Source of the DNA: Halieaceae bacterium UBA6060
Lineage (GTDB): Bacteria > Pseudomonadota > Gammaproteobacteria > Pseudomonadales > Halieaceae
Assembly: GCA_002428935.1 (NCBI GenBank)
Contig: DIYG01000139.1
Span: 1 to 13,778 of the forward strand
Direction of reading: 5' to 3'
DNA length: 13,778 nt
Shown here: in pieces, positions 1-7,120 of the stretch
Layout of the letters: each line of letters begins with the position of its first letter
Numbering within the stretch: position 1 is the stretch's first letter
Notes under the pieces: generated by a model
What the model saw: only the letters and a program-made list of their open reading frames with translations
Told to the model about the DNA's origin: nothing
Databases searched by the model: none
Made by a program: the position numbers and the translations under genes

Positions 1-32
1 CAAGCCGTTCAAGCCGTTCAAGCGCCGCAAAG
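1..32. repeat. short tandem repeat, about 9-bp unit
   Basis: The unit caagccgtt occurs twice in tandem and is followed by a diverged third copy (caagcgccg). Read on the minus strand it encodes Leu-Glu-Arg repeats, in a frame that stays open from at least position 118 to the left edge with a GTG near 54. It may be the start of a minus-strand gene running off the window, or a non-coding repeat. Nothing here decides between the two. Confidence 0.5.
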
Positions 33-125
33 GTATAGGGCGGGCAGCTGGATAACACCAGGTGGCAAGCCCAAGCCTTTCCTTTAAGCTTGCTGAACCG
101 CCACCGAGAGCAAAAATCTTCCATC

Positions 126-1811
126 GTGCGTTTAAGGCTAACCACTTTTTTGTTTGCCCTATGGGCATGCCTACCGCTGGCCCAGGCCGGTCCCGCTGCC
201 ATCGCGAGCCCCGAACCCCACGCAACGGAAGCCGGCATCGCTATCCTCAATCGCGGGGGCAACGCCGTGGATGCAACCATCGCTGTCGCATTTGTGCTGG
301 CCGTAACATTGCCCGATGCAGGCAACATTGGCGGCGGCGGCTTTATGACTCTGCTCATGGATGGCGAGCCGGGATTTCTCGACTATCGTGAAACCGCGCC
401 CGCGGCGGCCACCCAGAACATGTATCTGGATGATGCCGGTGAGGTCATCGAAAACCTGAGTCTGGTGGGTCATCGGGCATCAGGTGTTCCCGGTACCGTG
501 GCCGGCCTTTGGGCGGCCCACCAACGCCACGGGAATCTGCCCTGGAGGGACCTGCTCCAACCCGCAATCACTCTGGCGGAAGACGGTTTTGTAACACCCG
601 ACTGGCTGGCGGGCTACATCGATGATGCTCGCGGGCACCTCGGTGAGCACACCAACTTTCTCGATTACTTTGGGGCTGCAAACACCGGTACGCTTTTTCG
701 CCAGCCGGAACTGGCGAAAACTCTGCAACGGATCGCTGAAGAGGGTCGTAACGGATTCTATGGCGGTATCACCGCAGACCTCATCGAAAAAGAGATGCGC
801 CAGGGTGGCGGGCTTATTCGTAAAGACGATCTGGCGGCCTACGAAGCTCGATGGCGGACCCCTCTGTTAACAAACTGGCGTGACTACACGCTGGTTACAG
901 CGCCACCGCCAAGCTCCGGTGGCTTTGCCATCGTCCAGTATCTGTTGATGCGCGACCGCCTCGCCGCGGAGTTCGGCAACGCGACCCCCATGGACCCGCG
1001 CTTCATTCATCTAAAAGCCGAAATCGAGAAACGTATTTTTGCAGATCGCGCGCAGCATCTGGGCGACCCTGATTTTGTCGACGTTCCCATCGACCGGTTG
1101 ATCGATGAAACCTATCTGGCCTCGCGCATCGAGGGCATTTCCGCATCGCAGGTTTCGCCGACACCTGCCGTCAAAGCCGGCGTAGAACCCATACACACCA
1201 CCCATTTCTCTATTCTTGATCACCACGGGAATGCGGTATCGAACACCTACACCCTGAATACGGATTTCGGATCAGGAGTCGTGGTGCGTGGCGCCGGGTT
1301 CCTGCTGAACAACGAAATGGACGACTTCTCTGCCGCGCCCGGGAAGCCCAACTACTACGGGGTAGTGGGTGATCGAGCGAACGCCATCGAACCGTGTAAA
1401 CGCATGCTGTCGTCCATGGCGCCCAGCCTGTTGCTGCGAGGAAAGAGAAGCGGTGACTACTCGGTAGCTATGGTTGTAGGCGCCATGGGGGGATCAACGA
1501 TTTTCACCACGGTGTATCAAACCATTACCAACGTGGTGGATTTTGCCATGAGTGTTGACGAAGCTCAGGCAGCACCTCGAGTTCATCACCAACTCATCCC
1601 CGATCAACTGATCACCTACTCTCCAAGCACTCCGCCTCCCCAGTCATCCATCGATTCGCTCATCGCTATGGGTTATCGCGTGGAGCCGCATTTCTTCGAG
1701 TTTGGCAATGTGCAGTTGATTTGGGTCGATGGGCAGGGCCAGGTCAGCGCCGCTTCCGACCCGCGCTTCGCTGGTGTCAGCAAAGTAGTGATGCCGGTAA
1801 CGAGTCACTAG
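126..1811 (+). CDS. ggt: gamma-glutamyltransferase (glutathione hydrolase) precursor
   Basis: This is a secreted Ntn-hydrolase that cleaves or transfers the gamma-glutamyl group of glutathione and related peptides in the periplasm. The GTG start at 126 gives an immediate signal peptide (MRLRLTTF, hydrophobic core, cleavage near LAQA at residue 21). A TTG at 90 would add 12 residues, and neither start has a well-spaced ribosome site. Numbering from GTG (561 aa), the autoprocessing and nucleophile Thr is T358 in HTTHFS, which would begin the small subunit. Counterparts of E. coli residues by constant spacing are T376 and N378 in YTLNTDFG, D400 in NNEMDDFS, S429-S430 in LSSMAPS, and R88 in DYRETAP for the substrate carboxylate. 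E. coli Gln430 is Glu397 here, as in the mammalian enzymes. The lid loop is full length and has a Tyr (Y411) at the expected place. All key residues are present, so the enzyme is probably active. The gene stands alone and converges on the DUF2490 gene. Confidence 0.95.
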   Translation: MRLRLTTFLFALWACLPLAQAGPAAIASPEPHATEAGIAILNRGGNAVDATIAVAFVLAVTLPDAGNIGGGGFMTLLMDGEPGFLDYRETAPAAATQNMYLDDAGEVIENLSLVGHRASGVPGTVAGLWAAHQRHGNLPWRDLLQPAITLAEDGFVTPDWLAGYIDDARGHLGEHTNFLDYFGAANTGTLFRQPELAKTLQRIAEEGRNGFYGGITADLIEKEMRQGGGLIRKDDLAAYEARWRTPLLTNWRDYTLVTAPPPSSGGFAIVQYLLMRDRLAAEFGNATPMDPRFIHLKAEIEKRIFADRAQHLGDPDFVDVPIDRLIDETYLASRIEGISASQVSPTPAVKAGVEPIHTTHFSILDHHGNAVSNTYTLNTDFGSGVVVRGAGFLLNNEMDDFSAAPGKPNYYGVVGDRANAIEPCKRMLSSMAPSLLLRGKRSGDYSVAMVVGAMGGSTIFTTVYQTITNVVDFAMSVDEAQAAPRVHHQLIPDQLITYSPSTPPPQSSIDSLIAMGYRVEPHFFEFGNVQLIWVDGQGQVSAASDPRFAGVSKVVMPVTSH

Positions 1812-1900
1812 CACCGCTATTTCAGCATCAGTCCGCGAAAAGCAAACCACGGGGCGGGCAGATGTTCTGGTGTAAAGGCGGGGCCTATTTTGCCCATACT

Positions 1901-2614
1901 TTAGAAGTTGTGATGCAAACCAAACTGAAGCTGCCCCTTCGCGATGCTGTCCGTGTACTGATACATGTATCCAAACTGGACGTTTAGACCTGGGGCGAGA
2001 CCGCGACCCAGGCCAAGATAAAAGCGATTACGATCGAAGATCTCCACCTCTCGTCCATCACCTATATCGCGCTCGCCGTTGAGGAACACTTCGTTGTACC
2101 AGGCCAGATACCAGGTGCCCTTGCCCATGGTGTCACGATTCAGAGGGACGTTGGCGAACAGGGCATAACGAAAACGCGTTCGAAAATCCTGGTCTTCCAC
2201 CCAACGCTGCTCATAGCGAAATCGATGGCGCAGGTATACACGCTTACCAAGTTTCTGCGGCAACAGGGCTTCCTGGTAAATACGGTGCTCAGTACTCGTG
2301 TCGGAAGAGTCGCCAAACTCGCCCGACGTTACGTTTGCATAACCCAGGGTGTAGACGCCGCTGATGGACTCAGGGCGGTAGGTCAGCCCACCGCGCAGCA
2401 GTAGTTGCTCCATGTCACCGAGCAACTCCCAGTCGCGGTATTGAATATCACCTTGAAAACCCCAGCGGCTGTCGTCGAAGGTCTTGTCGAAGAAATACAT
2501 GTACCAGGCACCCAACTGGTCTTCGTCCACGGGCTCGGCCCGCACTGGCAAACAAATCGCCAGCATGGCCAACCCCATTGCTCTGAACCGCACTCCCGCG
2601 TAGCTAACCCCCAT
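1901..2614 (-). CDS. DUF2490 family outer-membrane beta-barrel protein
   Basis: The 237-residue protein matches the DUF2490 pattern by eye. It has a Sec signal peptide (hydrophobic core at residues 12-22, cleavage near PVRA-EP), an opening with alternating aromatics (QLGAWYMYFF), the family's RHRFRYEQRW segment at 129-138, a YNEVFLN strand near 173-179, NRFYLGLG near 196-203, and a C-terminal Phe typical of outer-membrane barrels. DUF2490 proteins are predicted small barrels of unknown function. The reading frame continues upstream to 2758, but ATG 2614 has GAGGA 8 bases upstream and leads straight into the signal peptide, so the longer form is rejected. The gene is divergent from the DUF4136 lipoprotein across 314 bp and convergent with ggt. 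No substrate can be proposed. Confidence 0.8.
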   Translation of the reverse strand: MGVSYAGVRFRAMGLAMLAICLPVRAEPVDEDQLGAWYMYFFDKTFDDSRWGFQGDIQYRDWELLGDMEQLLLRGGLTYRPESISGVYTLGYANVTSGEFGDSSDTSTEHRIYQEALLPQKLGKRVYLRHRFRYEQRWVEDQDFRTRFRYALFANVPLNRDTMGKGTWYLAWYNEVFLNGERDIGDGREVEIFDRNRFYLGLGRGLAPGLNVQFGYMYQYTDSIAKGQLQFGLHHNF

Positions 2615-2622
2615 GCTCTTCG

Positions 2623-2627
2623 TCCTC
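2623..2627 (-). promoter_or_regulatory. ribosome binding site deciding the DUF2490 start
   Basis: GAGGA on the minus strand lies 8 bases before ATG 2614. No comparable site was noted before the upstream in-frame starts, so translation very likely begins at 2614 and not 2758. Confidence 0.7.
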
Positions 2628-2859
2628 ACAGATACCGCATCACCACTAAGGTGCCGAAAAACTGCTCTCATACCCAGCGTCGAGATCAATGAACTGCGCA
2701 AAAATGACAATCTCACGTAGATAAAGGCTTGATTGAGCCAGGAAATCGCGCCCATCAATAAACTGCCCTAACATCGCCAAGCAAGAGCATATAGAAGCCG
2801 CCGGGGCTTCAAAATCCACGGATTGAATTACCACGCCCCCAGAACCCTATCGCAGACCA

Positions 2860-2888
2860 TTGTTCTTAATTAGGTGGGCTTCTACAAT
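2860..2888 (+). promoter_or_regulatory. sigma70-like promoter for the DUF4136 lipoprotein
   Basis: A TTGTTC -35 box (2860-2865) and a TACAAT -10 box (2883-2888) are separated by exactly 17 bp. The expected start near 2895 gives a leader of about 35 nt before the ribosome site GGAGA (2918-2922) and ATG 2929. This is the best promoter match seen in the window. Confidence 0.55.
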
Positions 2889-2928
2889 GCTCCCGCCCGC
2901 TTCATCGATTTCGACCCGGAGACACCCC

Positions 2929-3531
2929 ATGGCACGCCAGCAACACACAAAAATCCTTAGAGCTGCATTGAGCTCCCTGTTATTGCTGGGCCTGGTGGCT
3001 TGTTCCAGTAGCGGCCCGAAGGTCATCACCAACACCGCGCCAGGCTTCAGCGTGGAAAACTACGAAACCTTCGGCTACCTACAACCGCTGTCTACGGATC
3101 GCGGCACCGTGCGCTCTATGGAGAGCACCCAGCTGATGAATTCAACAACGCTGCAACTCACGGGCCTGGGACTAGAACTCGTTGAGTCTGACCCGGACCT
3201 TCTTGTGAACTTCATCATGTCGAGTAAGGAAACCATCGAAACACGACCCTCCTCAGGCGCAACGATAAATTATGGCCGTGGACGCTACGGTCGCTGGGGT
3301 GGCTACGGGGTTGGCTACGGAACAACACAGGAAGTCGTTCAGCGCACGGAAGGATCCCTGGGGATTGACATAATCGATGCACGACGCAATGAACTGGTGT
3401 GGGAAGGTGCTGCTTCAGGCCGGGTTACGGACTCCATGCGCGAGAACCGTCAGGAAGTGCTCGATGGCGCCGTGCGTGAAATCTTCACCAAGTTCCCCAA
3501 ACCGGTGATGGTCCCCGGCGCTGTTAACTAG
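2929..3531 (+). CDS. DUF4136 domain lipoprotein
   Basis: The 200-residue protein starts at ATG 2929, with GGAGA 6 bases upstream. The frame extends back to 2860, but that region overlaps the promoter. A lipoprotein signal peptide ends in the lipobox LVAC, with Cys25 lipidated. Ser at +2 predicts transfer to the outer membrane. The mature part follows DUF4136: an N-terminal YETFGYLQPL strand near 46-54, DPDLLVNFIMSSKE near 88-101, a GSLGIDIIDARRNELVWEGAASG segment near 142-164, and a C-terminal helix ending in REIFTKFP. DUF4136 proteins are small envelope lipoproteins of unknown function. A Gly/Tyr/Arg-rich loop (about 115-131) lies in the middle and is probably exposed. The gene is monocistronic and converges on the FadL-type gene. 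Confidence 0.85.
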   Translation: MARQQHTKILRAALSSLLLLGLVACSSSGPKVITNTAPGFSVENYETFGYLQPLSTDRGTVRSMESTQLMNSTTLQLTGLGLELVESDPDLLVNFIMSSKETIETRPSSGATINYGRGRYGRWGGYGVGYGTTQEVVQRTEGSLGIDIIDARRNELVWEGAASGRVTDSMRENRQEVLDGAVREIFTKFPKPVMVPGAVN

Positions 3532-3579
3532 GGCCTGAGAGCACTGGATCCAAAGCTAGATCTAGGCCAAAGCGGATAA

Positions 3580-3619
3580 GTAGATCGCGGTCACCGTCTG
3601 GACAAGCGCCGCGATCTAC
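3580..3619. terminator. perfect 11-bp inverted repeat between convergent genes, possible bidirectional terminator
   Basis: GTAGATCGCGG (3580-3590) pairs perfectly with CCGCGATCTAC (3609-3619) around an 18-base loop. The right arm contains the minus-strand stop codon of the FadL-type gene (3616-3618). It sits 48 bp beyond the DUF4136 stop. There is no T-tract on either side, so intrinsic termination is uncertain. Transcript end protection or a protein site are alternatives. Confidence 0.45.
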
Positions 3620-4851
3620 CAGGCCCCCTTCCCAAAGCGGATACCCAGCTGCAGATAGATCGTGTCGCGGCTGGTGTATTCTCCGCTGATCTCTCCGAGA
3701 ATGGGAAGCTCCGGCGAGGTTACCGGAGCATTACCGAGGTCAAGATAGTTTAAGGTCGCGTAGTACACGCGCCCCTTCTCTCCCGCATATTCCACGCCGA
3801 CACCATAAGATGTTGCCGTATCCAACCGCAGCAACATGGTTCGATTGTCGTCTTCGATCATTTCATCGGTAATAAAGGCGCCAAGGCCCACCCGCAGCTT
3901 TTCACTCACGGGAAAATTCCAGCCCAGGGACAGGGCATTGATGTTTTCGTACTTGGTTTCGTTTTCACGCACGGCCTCGCCGTCGAAGTAAAACTCCGAC
4001 AGCTCGAAATTGCTGAAGTCGATCCAAACGTAGTCCACGGAGATACGATGGTCGTTTTCAAATTGATGGAAGACGCCTAGATTTATCGACTGCGGTGATC
4101 GACTACTGACACTGACACTGGTATCGAGCAAGCCCAATTCATCGAGACGCTCCTCGGTGCTCGGGCTCAAATTGGAGAAATCGAGATCGCCGTCCAGATC
4201 CGGGTCCAACTCGCTGCGATAAACCAGACCCACACGAGTGCGATCGCTGACTTCGTACAGTGCCGACAATGAATAGCCCAGAGTGAATCCATCGGCCTCC
4301 AGTTGCAGACTGCCATCATCAAACTCTGGATCGAGGTTGAACACCGCTTTGTTTTGCTCAAACAAAGTGTAAGTCAGCAGTGCACTACCGGCGATCGACA
4401 ATTTGTCGGTAACCTTCATAGCCAGGCTGGGGATCGCGCTGACATACGCCAAGGTGTAGTCCTGAATAAAGTACCGCCCCGCCCAGTCCTCTCCGAAGTC
4501 GTCAGAGAAGCCCACACCGGAGCCACTCAGACCAAACCAGAGGTTTTCCTTTAGGGGCAACACCAGGCTGGCTGATGGAATTACCGTGGTGCTTTCCGTA
4601 TCGGAACCAAAGACCGCTCCCGTACCGCTGGCGGTGCCCTCGAAACTACTCTCGCTAAAAAAGCTGTAGCTAGATACATCCATCACCCAGTCATCGAAGC
4701 GAGTCATCGCGGCGGGATTATTGACGGCCACCGTGGCATCTTCGGCGGATGCGGCGATACCGGAAATGGTCGCCCAGGGTCCCGCCAAAGCGGACCCAAC
4801 GGGGGCACAAAACAGAAGTCCCAGTAAAATATCAGTTTTGCGCAAGGGCAT
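3616..4851 (-). CDS. FadL/OmpP1-family outer-membrane transport protein
   Basis: This is a predicted 14-strand outer-membrane channel for long-chain fatty acids or other hydrophobic compounds. The ATG at 4851 has AGGAG 9 bases upstream and opens directly into a signal peptide (MPLRKTDILLGLLF, cleavage near ALA-G at 23), giving 411 aa. The frame continues to 4932, but that extension overlaps the upstream regulatory repeat. The mature N-terminus keeps the FadL plug pattern in shortened form: an ASAEDAT stretch followed by NNPAAMTRF (44-52), corresponding to the family's FNPAGM. YRSEL near 211 and repeated amphipathic strands follow, and the protein ends in IRFGKGAW. It is close to the usual length of about 420-450 aa. 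The substrate cannot be read from sequence. No beta-oxidation genes lie next to it. Confidence 0.85.
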   Translation of the reverse strand: MPLRKTDILLGLLFCAPVGSALAGPWATISGIAASAEDATVAVNNPAAMTRFDDWVMDVSSYSFFSESSFEGTASGTGAVFGSDTESTTVIPSASLVLPLKENLWFGLSGSGVGFSDDFGEDWAGRYFIQDYTLAYVSAIPSLAMKVTDKLSIAGSALLTYTLFEQNKAVFNLDPEFDDGSLQLEADGFTLGYSLSALYEVSDRTRVGLVYRSELDPDLDGDLDFSNLSPSTEERLDELGLLDTSVSVSSRSPQSINLGVFHQFENDHRISVDYVWIDFSNFELSEFYFDGEAVRENETKYENINALSLGWNFPVSEKLRVGLGAFITDEMIEDDNRTMLLRLDTATSYGVGVEYAGEKGRVYYATLNYLDLGNAPVTSPELPILGEISGEYTSRDTIYLQLGIRFGKGAW

Positions 4852-4889
4852 TTGCAGTAGCTCCTGTAAACACGGAAATAATCTCCAAT

Positions 4890-4907
4890 ACGCTTGCCGA
4901 CAAGCGT
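4890..4907. promoter_or_regulatory. perfect palindrome upstream of the FadL-type gene, candidate operator
   Basis: ACGCTTG (4890-4896) and CAAGCGT (4901-4907) are perfect inverted arms around CCGA, an 18-bp site 38 bp before the ATG. On the minus strand it contains TTGTCG, which lies 17 bp from TATTTC (4880-4875), so it could cover a weak -35 box. Its shape is typical of a dimeric repressor site. The regulator is unknown. Confidence 0.4.
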
Positions 4908-5056
4908 CGATTACGTGAAAGTATGCTAACAAATACGGTCGTGGTGACGTTTGATTTGTCGCAAGCTGTTTGGGCCCAAAAGAGCTATCGCCGAAAAACC
5001 TCGGATAATCTAGCGTCTCTTCGTGCCGTTAACTGTTTTAACCGCTGTGTCGCTTC

Positions 5057-5076
5057 TGCCGTGGACGGCATATATT
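5057..5076 (+). promoter_or_regulatory. inverted repeat abutting a -10-like box before the DUF3313 gene
   Basis: TGCCGT (5057-5062) and ACGGCA (5065-5070) are perfect arms around GG, directly followed by TATATT (5071-5076). No good -35 box lies 17 bp upstream. This suggests a regulated promoter with an operator over the spacer, but the evidence is sequence shape only. Confidence 0.3.
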
Positions 5077-5117
5077 AGTAAATCGGCATTCCGAACTTAC
5101 CCCAGGGGGGAAACATC

Positions 5118-5837
5118 ATGCTTACATCTTTCTCACGCGCCACGCTGATTGGCGCGTTGTTCGCAGGCTCTTTTTTTACGGTAGCTCAGGCCGACGACGA
5201 AATGCCCACGTCGGGATTCATGGACGACTACAGTATCCTCAAAGCCACGGATAATCCCGGTGGCGCCGAGTACATCTATCTCTCCGACGACGCCTTTGAA
5301 CAAATCGCCGCCTATGACGCGGTGATGATCGACGAGCCTGAGGTATTCATCTCTCCAGACTCCGACTACAAAGGTGCCAAGCCGAAAGAACTCGCGGCAC
5401 TATCCGACGAAGTGCGCAAAGGTATCGCTGTGCCCCTGTCCGACGACTTCTATGTTGTCGATCAGCCCGGCCCTAACGTGATGTACATTCGCGTTGGACT
5501 GACCCATCTGGATCTGAAAAAGAAACGGCGCCGTCTCATTGGCTACACTCCCGTTGGCCTGGTCGCAGGTGCTGTGATTGGTGCCGCCAGCACGGATCTC
5601 GCCCGGGACGCGAATCTGCAGGGCATGGCCATCGAAGGCGAGGTGTATGACAGCAGCACCGGCGACTTGTTAGTTGCGCTCATCGATGTACTGGGCGATG
5701 GCGAGGAAGCCCCAGCGAGCTGGGAAGAATTAGAAGCGGCGACCCTGGCTTATGGCGAGTTAATTGCCTGCCGACTGGGTAACGCCAAACTCCCCGCCGA
5801 TCAGCGGCAAACCTGCGGTAAGACCAAAACGGAATAG
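5118..5837 (+). CDS. DUF3313 family secreted protein
   Basis: The 239-residue protein starts at ATG 5118 with a G-rich ribosome site (5105-5110) 7 bases upstream. A Sec signal peptide (core near 8-20, cleavage near AQA-DD at 25-26) exports it. The mature start TSGFMDDYSILK (31-42) and later IEGEVYDSSTGDLLVALID (172-190) match the DUF3313 pattern of small envelope proteins of unknown function. Many members are lipoproteins, but this one has no lipobox cysteine and is predicted soluble periplasmic. An unusual KKKRRR run (134-139) precedes a Gly/Ala-rich hydrophobic stretch (about 142-157) that could insert in or touch a membrane. Two Cys (218 and 233) might form a disulfide. It is divergent from the FadL-type gene and ends 39 bp before a strong terminator, so it is monocistronic. 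Confidence 0.8.
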   Translation: MLTSFSRATLIGALFAGSFFTVAQADDEMPTSGFMDDYSILKATDNPGGAEYIYLSDDAFEQIAAYDAVMIDEPEVFISPDSDYKGAKPKELAALSDEVRKGIAVPLSDDFYVVDQPGPNVMYIRVGLTHLDLKKKRRRLIGYTPVGLVAGAVIGAASTDLARDANLQGMAIEGEVYDSSTGDLLVALIDVLGDGEEAPASWEELEAATLAYGELIACRLGNAKLPADQRQTCGKTKTE

Positions 5838-5876
5838 CATCGAACCCGACACGGGCGACCATGGAATTCAGACTAC

Positions 5877-5898
5877 AAGGGGCTTCGCGCCCCTTTTT
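5877..5898 (+). terminator. intrinsic terminator after the DUF3313 gene
   Basis: The stem is AAGGGGC (5877-5883) and GCCCCTT (5889-5895) with loop TTCGC, running into five T (5894-5898). Stem, tight loop and T-tract are all as expected for factor-independent termination. Confidence 0.85.
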
Positions 5899-6038
5899 CA
5901 TAGGTGATCAGCGGCATTTACCCTCTGGGCAAACCCTGTTGATCCCCAGCTGATCGTGGTTGAACAACAGCGGGCCATTTCGCGACAGCACGGGAAGGGT
6001 TTTGTAAGCTATGCACCGCTTAAGGTGGAGAGAGACCG

Positions 6039-7106
6039 ATGAGCTGGTTCAAGCTGGGCGGTAAAAAGGACAAAGGCGGTAAGAAACCGCAGGACACTGC
6101 TGCGGTTAGCAAAACCTCCGTCGGCGGCGCGGCCCAGGTCTCGGCCCAACTGAAAAGCCTGAGCGAACGCGAACTGCCCGAAGCTCTGGCCGACCTGTTT
6201 CTCGTATTAGAAGAGCACCTTAACGACGCCGAACTGGAAGACATACGCGCCGTGGTGGCCGAGGTGCAACAACCTCCGGCACTGGTCGATCGCCTGTCCA
6301 GTGGACTAGACGATCCGGAGGAGTTGCGGGACGCAATTCTATCCAGTCCGACATTGTCTGCCGACGTGCTGCGGGTGGTGAACTCCGCCGCATTCGCCCT
6401 GAGCAGTCCCATTTCGAGCATCGAACACGCGGTCACCTACCTGGGCACCACCATGGTTAAGGGCCTGGTGCTCCAAAGTGCTGTCACCCAGATCATGGAC
6501 TTCGATACGGACGTGCAGAAGTCCGCGTACATGCGCATCTGGCGCGGGAGCTATATCGCCAGCACCGCTGCCCATGCCTACGCCCAGCATCTGGGCCTCA
6601 AACATCCCTCCATCTATGCTACGCGCGCGTTACTGGTCAATGTGGGTGATCTGGCGCTCATATCCGCTCGCCCAGAGCTGGCTACTATCTACGCTCCGAA
6701 AACAGATCTGTTGACCCGAGTCGAAGATCAGCAGAGAGAGCTGATGGCCAACTCCGCCGTTCTAAGCGCCATGCTGGCACGGGAGTGGGGCCTCCCCGAG
6801 GATCTCTACGATGCCCTCCGCCACTCCCTGACGCTTTTGAGCTGGTCGCCCGGATCTCACGAACGGAGCGAAGAGAATCAACGGGCCGATGTACTCCTGT
6901 ATCTTGCCTGTCGCATCGGTGACGCCGTGGCTTACGGAGGGCTAAAAGACATTCGCGACTACGACCTGCTCGCCGATGAGTCTCCCGATGTGTTTCACCT
7001 GTCTGCCTATCTGGGGGAACTGGGCATGGAGTCCCTGCTGGAAGTGCTGCGAGAAGGCAAACACGCGCGGCGCGTGCAGCAGACCTTATCTACCTTCGCG
7101 ACCTAG
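6039..7106 (+). CDS. HDOD domain-containing signalling protein
   Basis: The 355-residue cytoplasmic protein starts at ATG 6039 behind GGAGAGAG. The first 20 residues are Lys/Gly-rich and probably disordered. Residues about 76-270 form an HDOD domain: LPPALVDRL-like opening (PPALVDRLSSGL, 79-90), LSADVLRVVNSAAF (106-119), SSISSIEHAVTYLG-like stretch (PISSIEHAVTYLG, 124-136), and the HD-like helix ALLVNVGDLAL (197-207). HDOD proteins are output modules linked to c-di-GMP signalling, motility and stress, and are usually non-catalytic. Here the usual LLHNIG is LLVNVGD and the W-x-H-S motif reads WRGS (168-171), so no metal-dependent hydrolase activity is expected. It faces the GGDEF-EAL gene tail-to-tail with a 14-bp gap, an association compatible with a shared c-di-GMP role but not proof of it. 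Confidence 0.88.
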   Translation: MSWFKLGGKKDKGGKKPQDTAAVSKTSVGGAAQVSAQLKSLSERELPEALADLFLVLEEHLNDAELEDIRAVVAEVQQPPALVDRLSSGLDDPEELRDAILSSPTLSADVLRVVNSAAFALSSPISSIEHAVTYLGTTMVKGLVLQSAVTQIMDFDTDVQKSAYMRIWRGSYIASTAAHAYAQHLGLKHPSIYATRALLVNVGDLALISARPELATIYAPKTDLLTRVEDQQRELMANSAVLSAMLAREWGLPEDLYDALRHSLTLLSWSPGSHERSEENQRADVLLYLACRIGDAVAYGGLKDIRDYDLLADESPDVFHLSAYLGELGMESLLEVLREGKHARRVQQTLSTFAT

Positions 7107-7120
7107 GCGCTCTCACCACC

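Larger units (their letters stand above)
2615..2928. other. divergent intergenic region
   Basis: These 314 bp separate the DUF2490 (-) and DUF4136 (+) genes. They hold a good sigma70-like promoter reading right (2860-2888), a small perfect hairpin (GAAGCC 2794-2799 with GGCTTC 2805-2810), and a nearby AATCC-AC-GGATT inverted repeat (2813-2824). The short reading frames within it have no ribosome sites or recognisable products. I did not find a convincing promoter for the minus-strand gene. Confidence 0.6.

Noticed and set aside
2646..2834. 62-residue minus-strand reading frame in the divergent gap
   Set aside because: It has no family resemblance and overlaps the region upstream of the DUF2490 gene.
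4749..5078. 109-residue plus-strand reading frame running from within the FadL-type gene into its upstream gap
   Set aside because: It has no ribosome site, has shadow-like composition, and covers the palindrome and promoter region.
5906..5955. GATCAGC and GCTGATC inverted arms in the gap before the HDOD gene
   Set aside because: The arms are 7 bp and 36 bases apart with no nearby promoter feature, which is weak enough to be chance.
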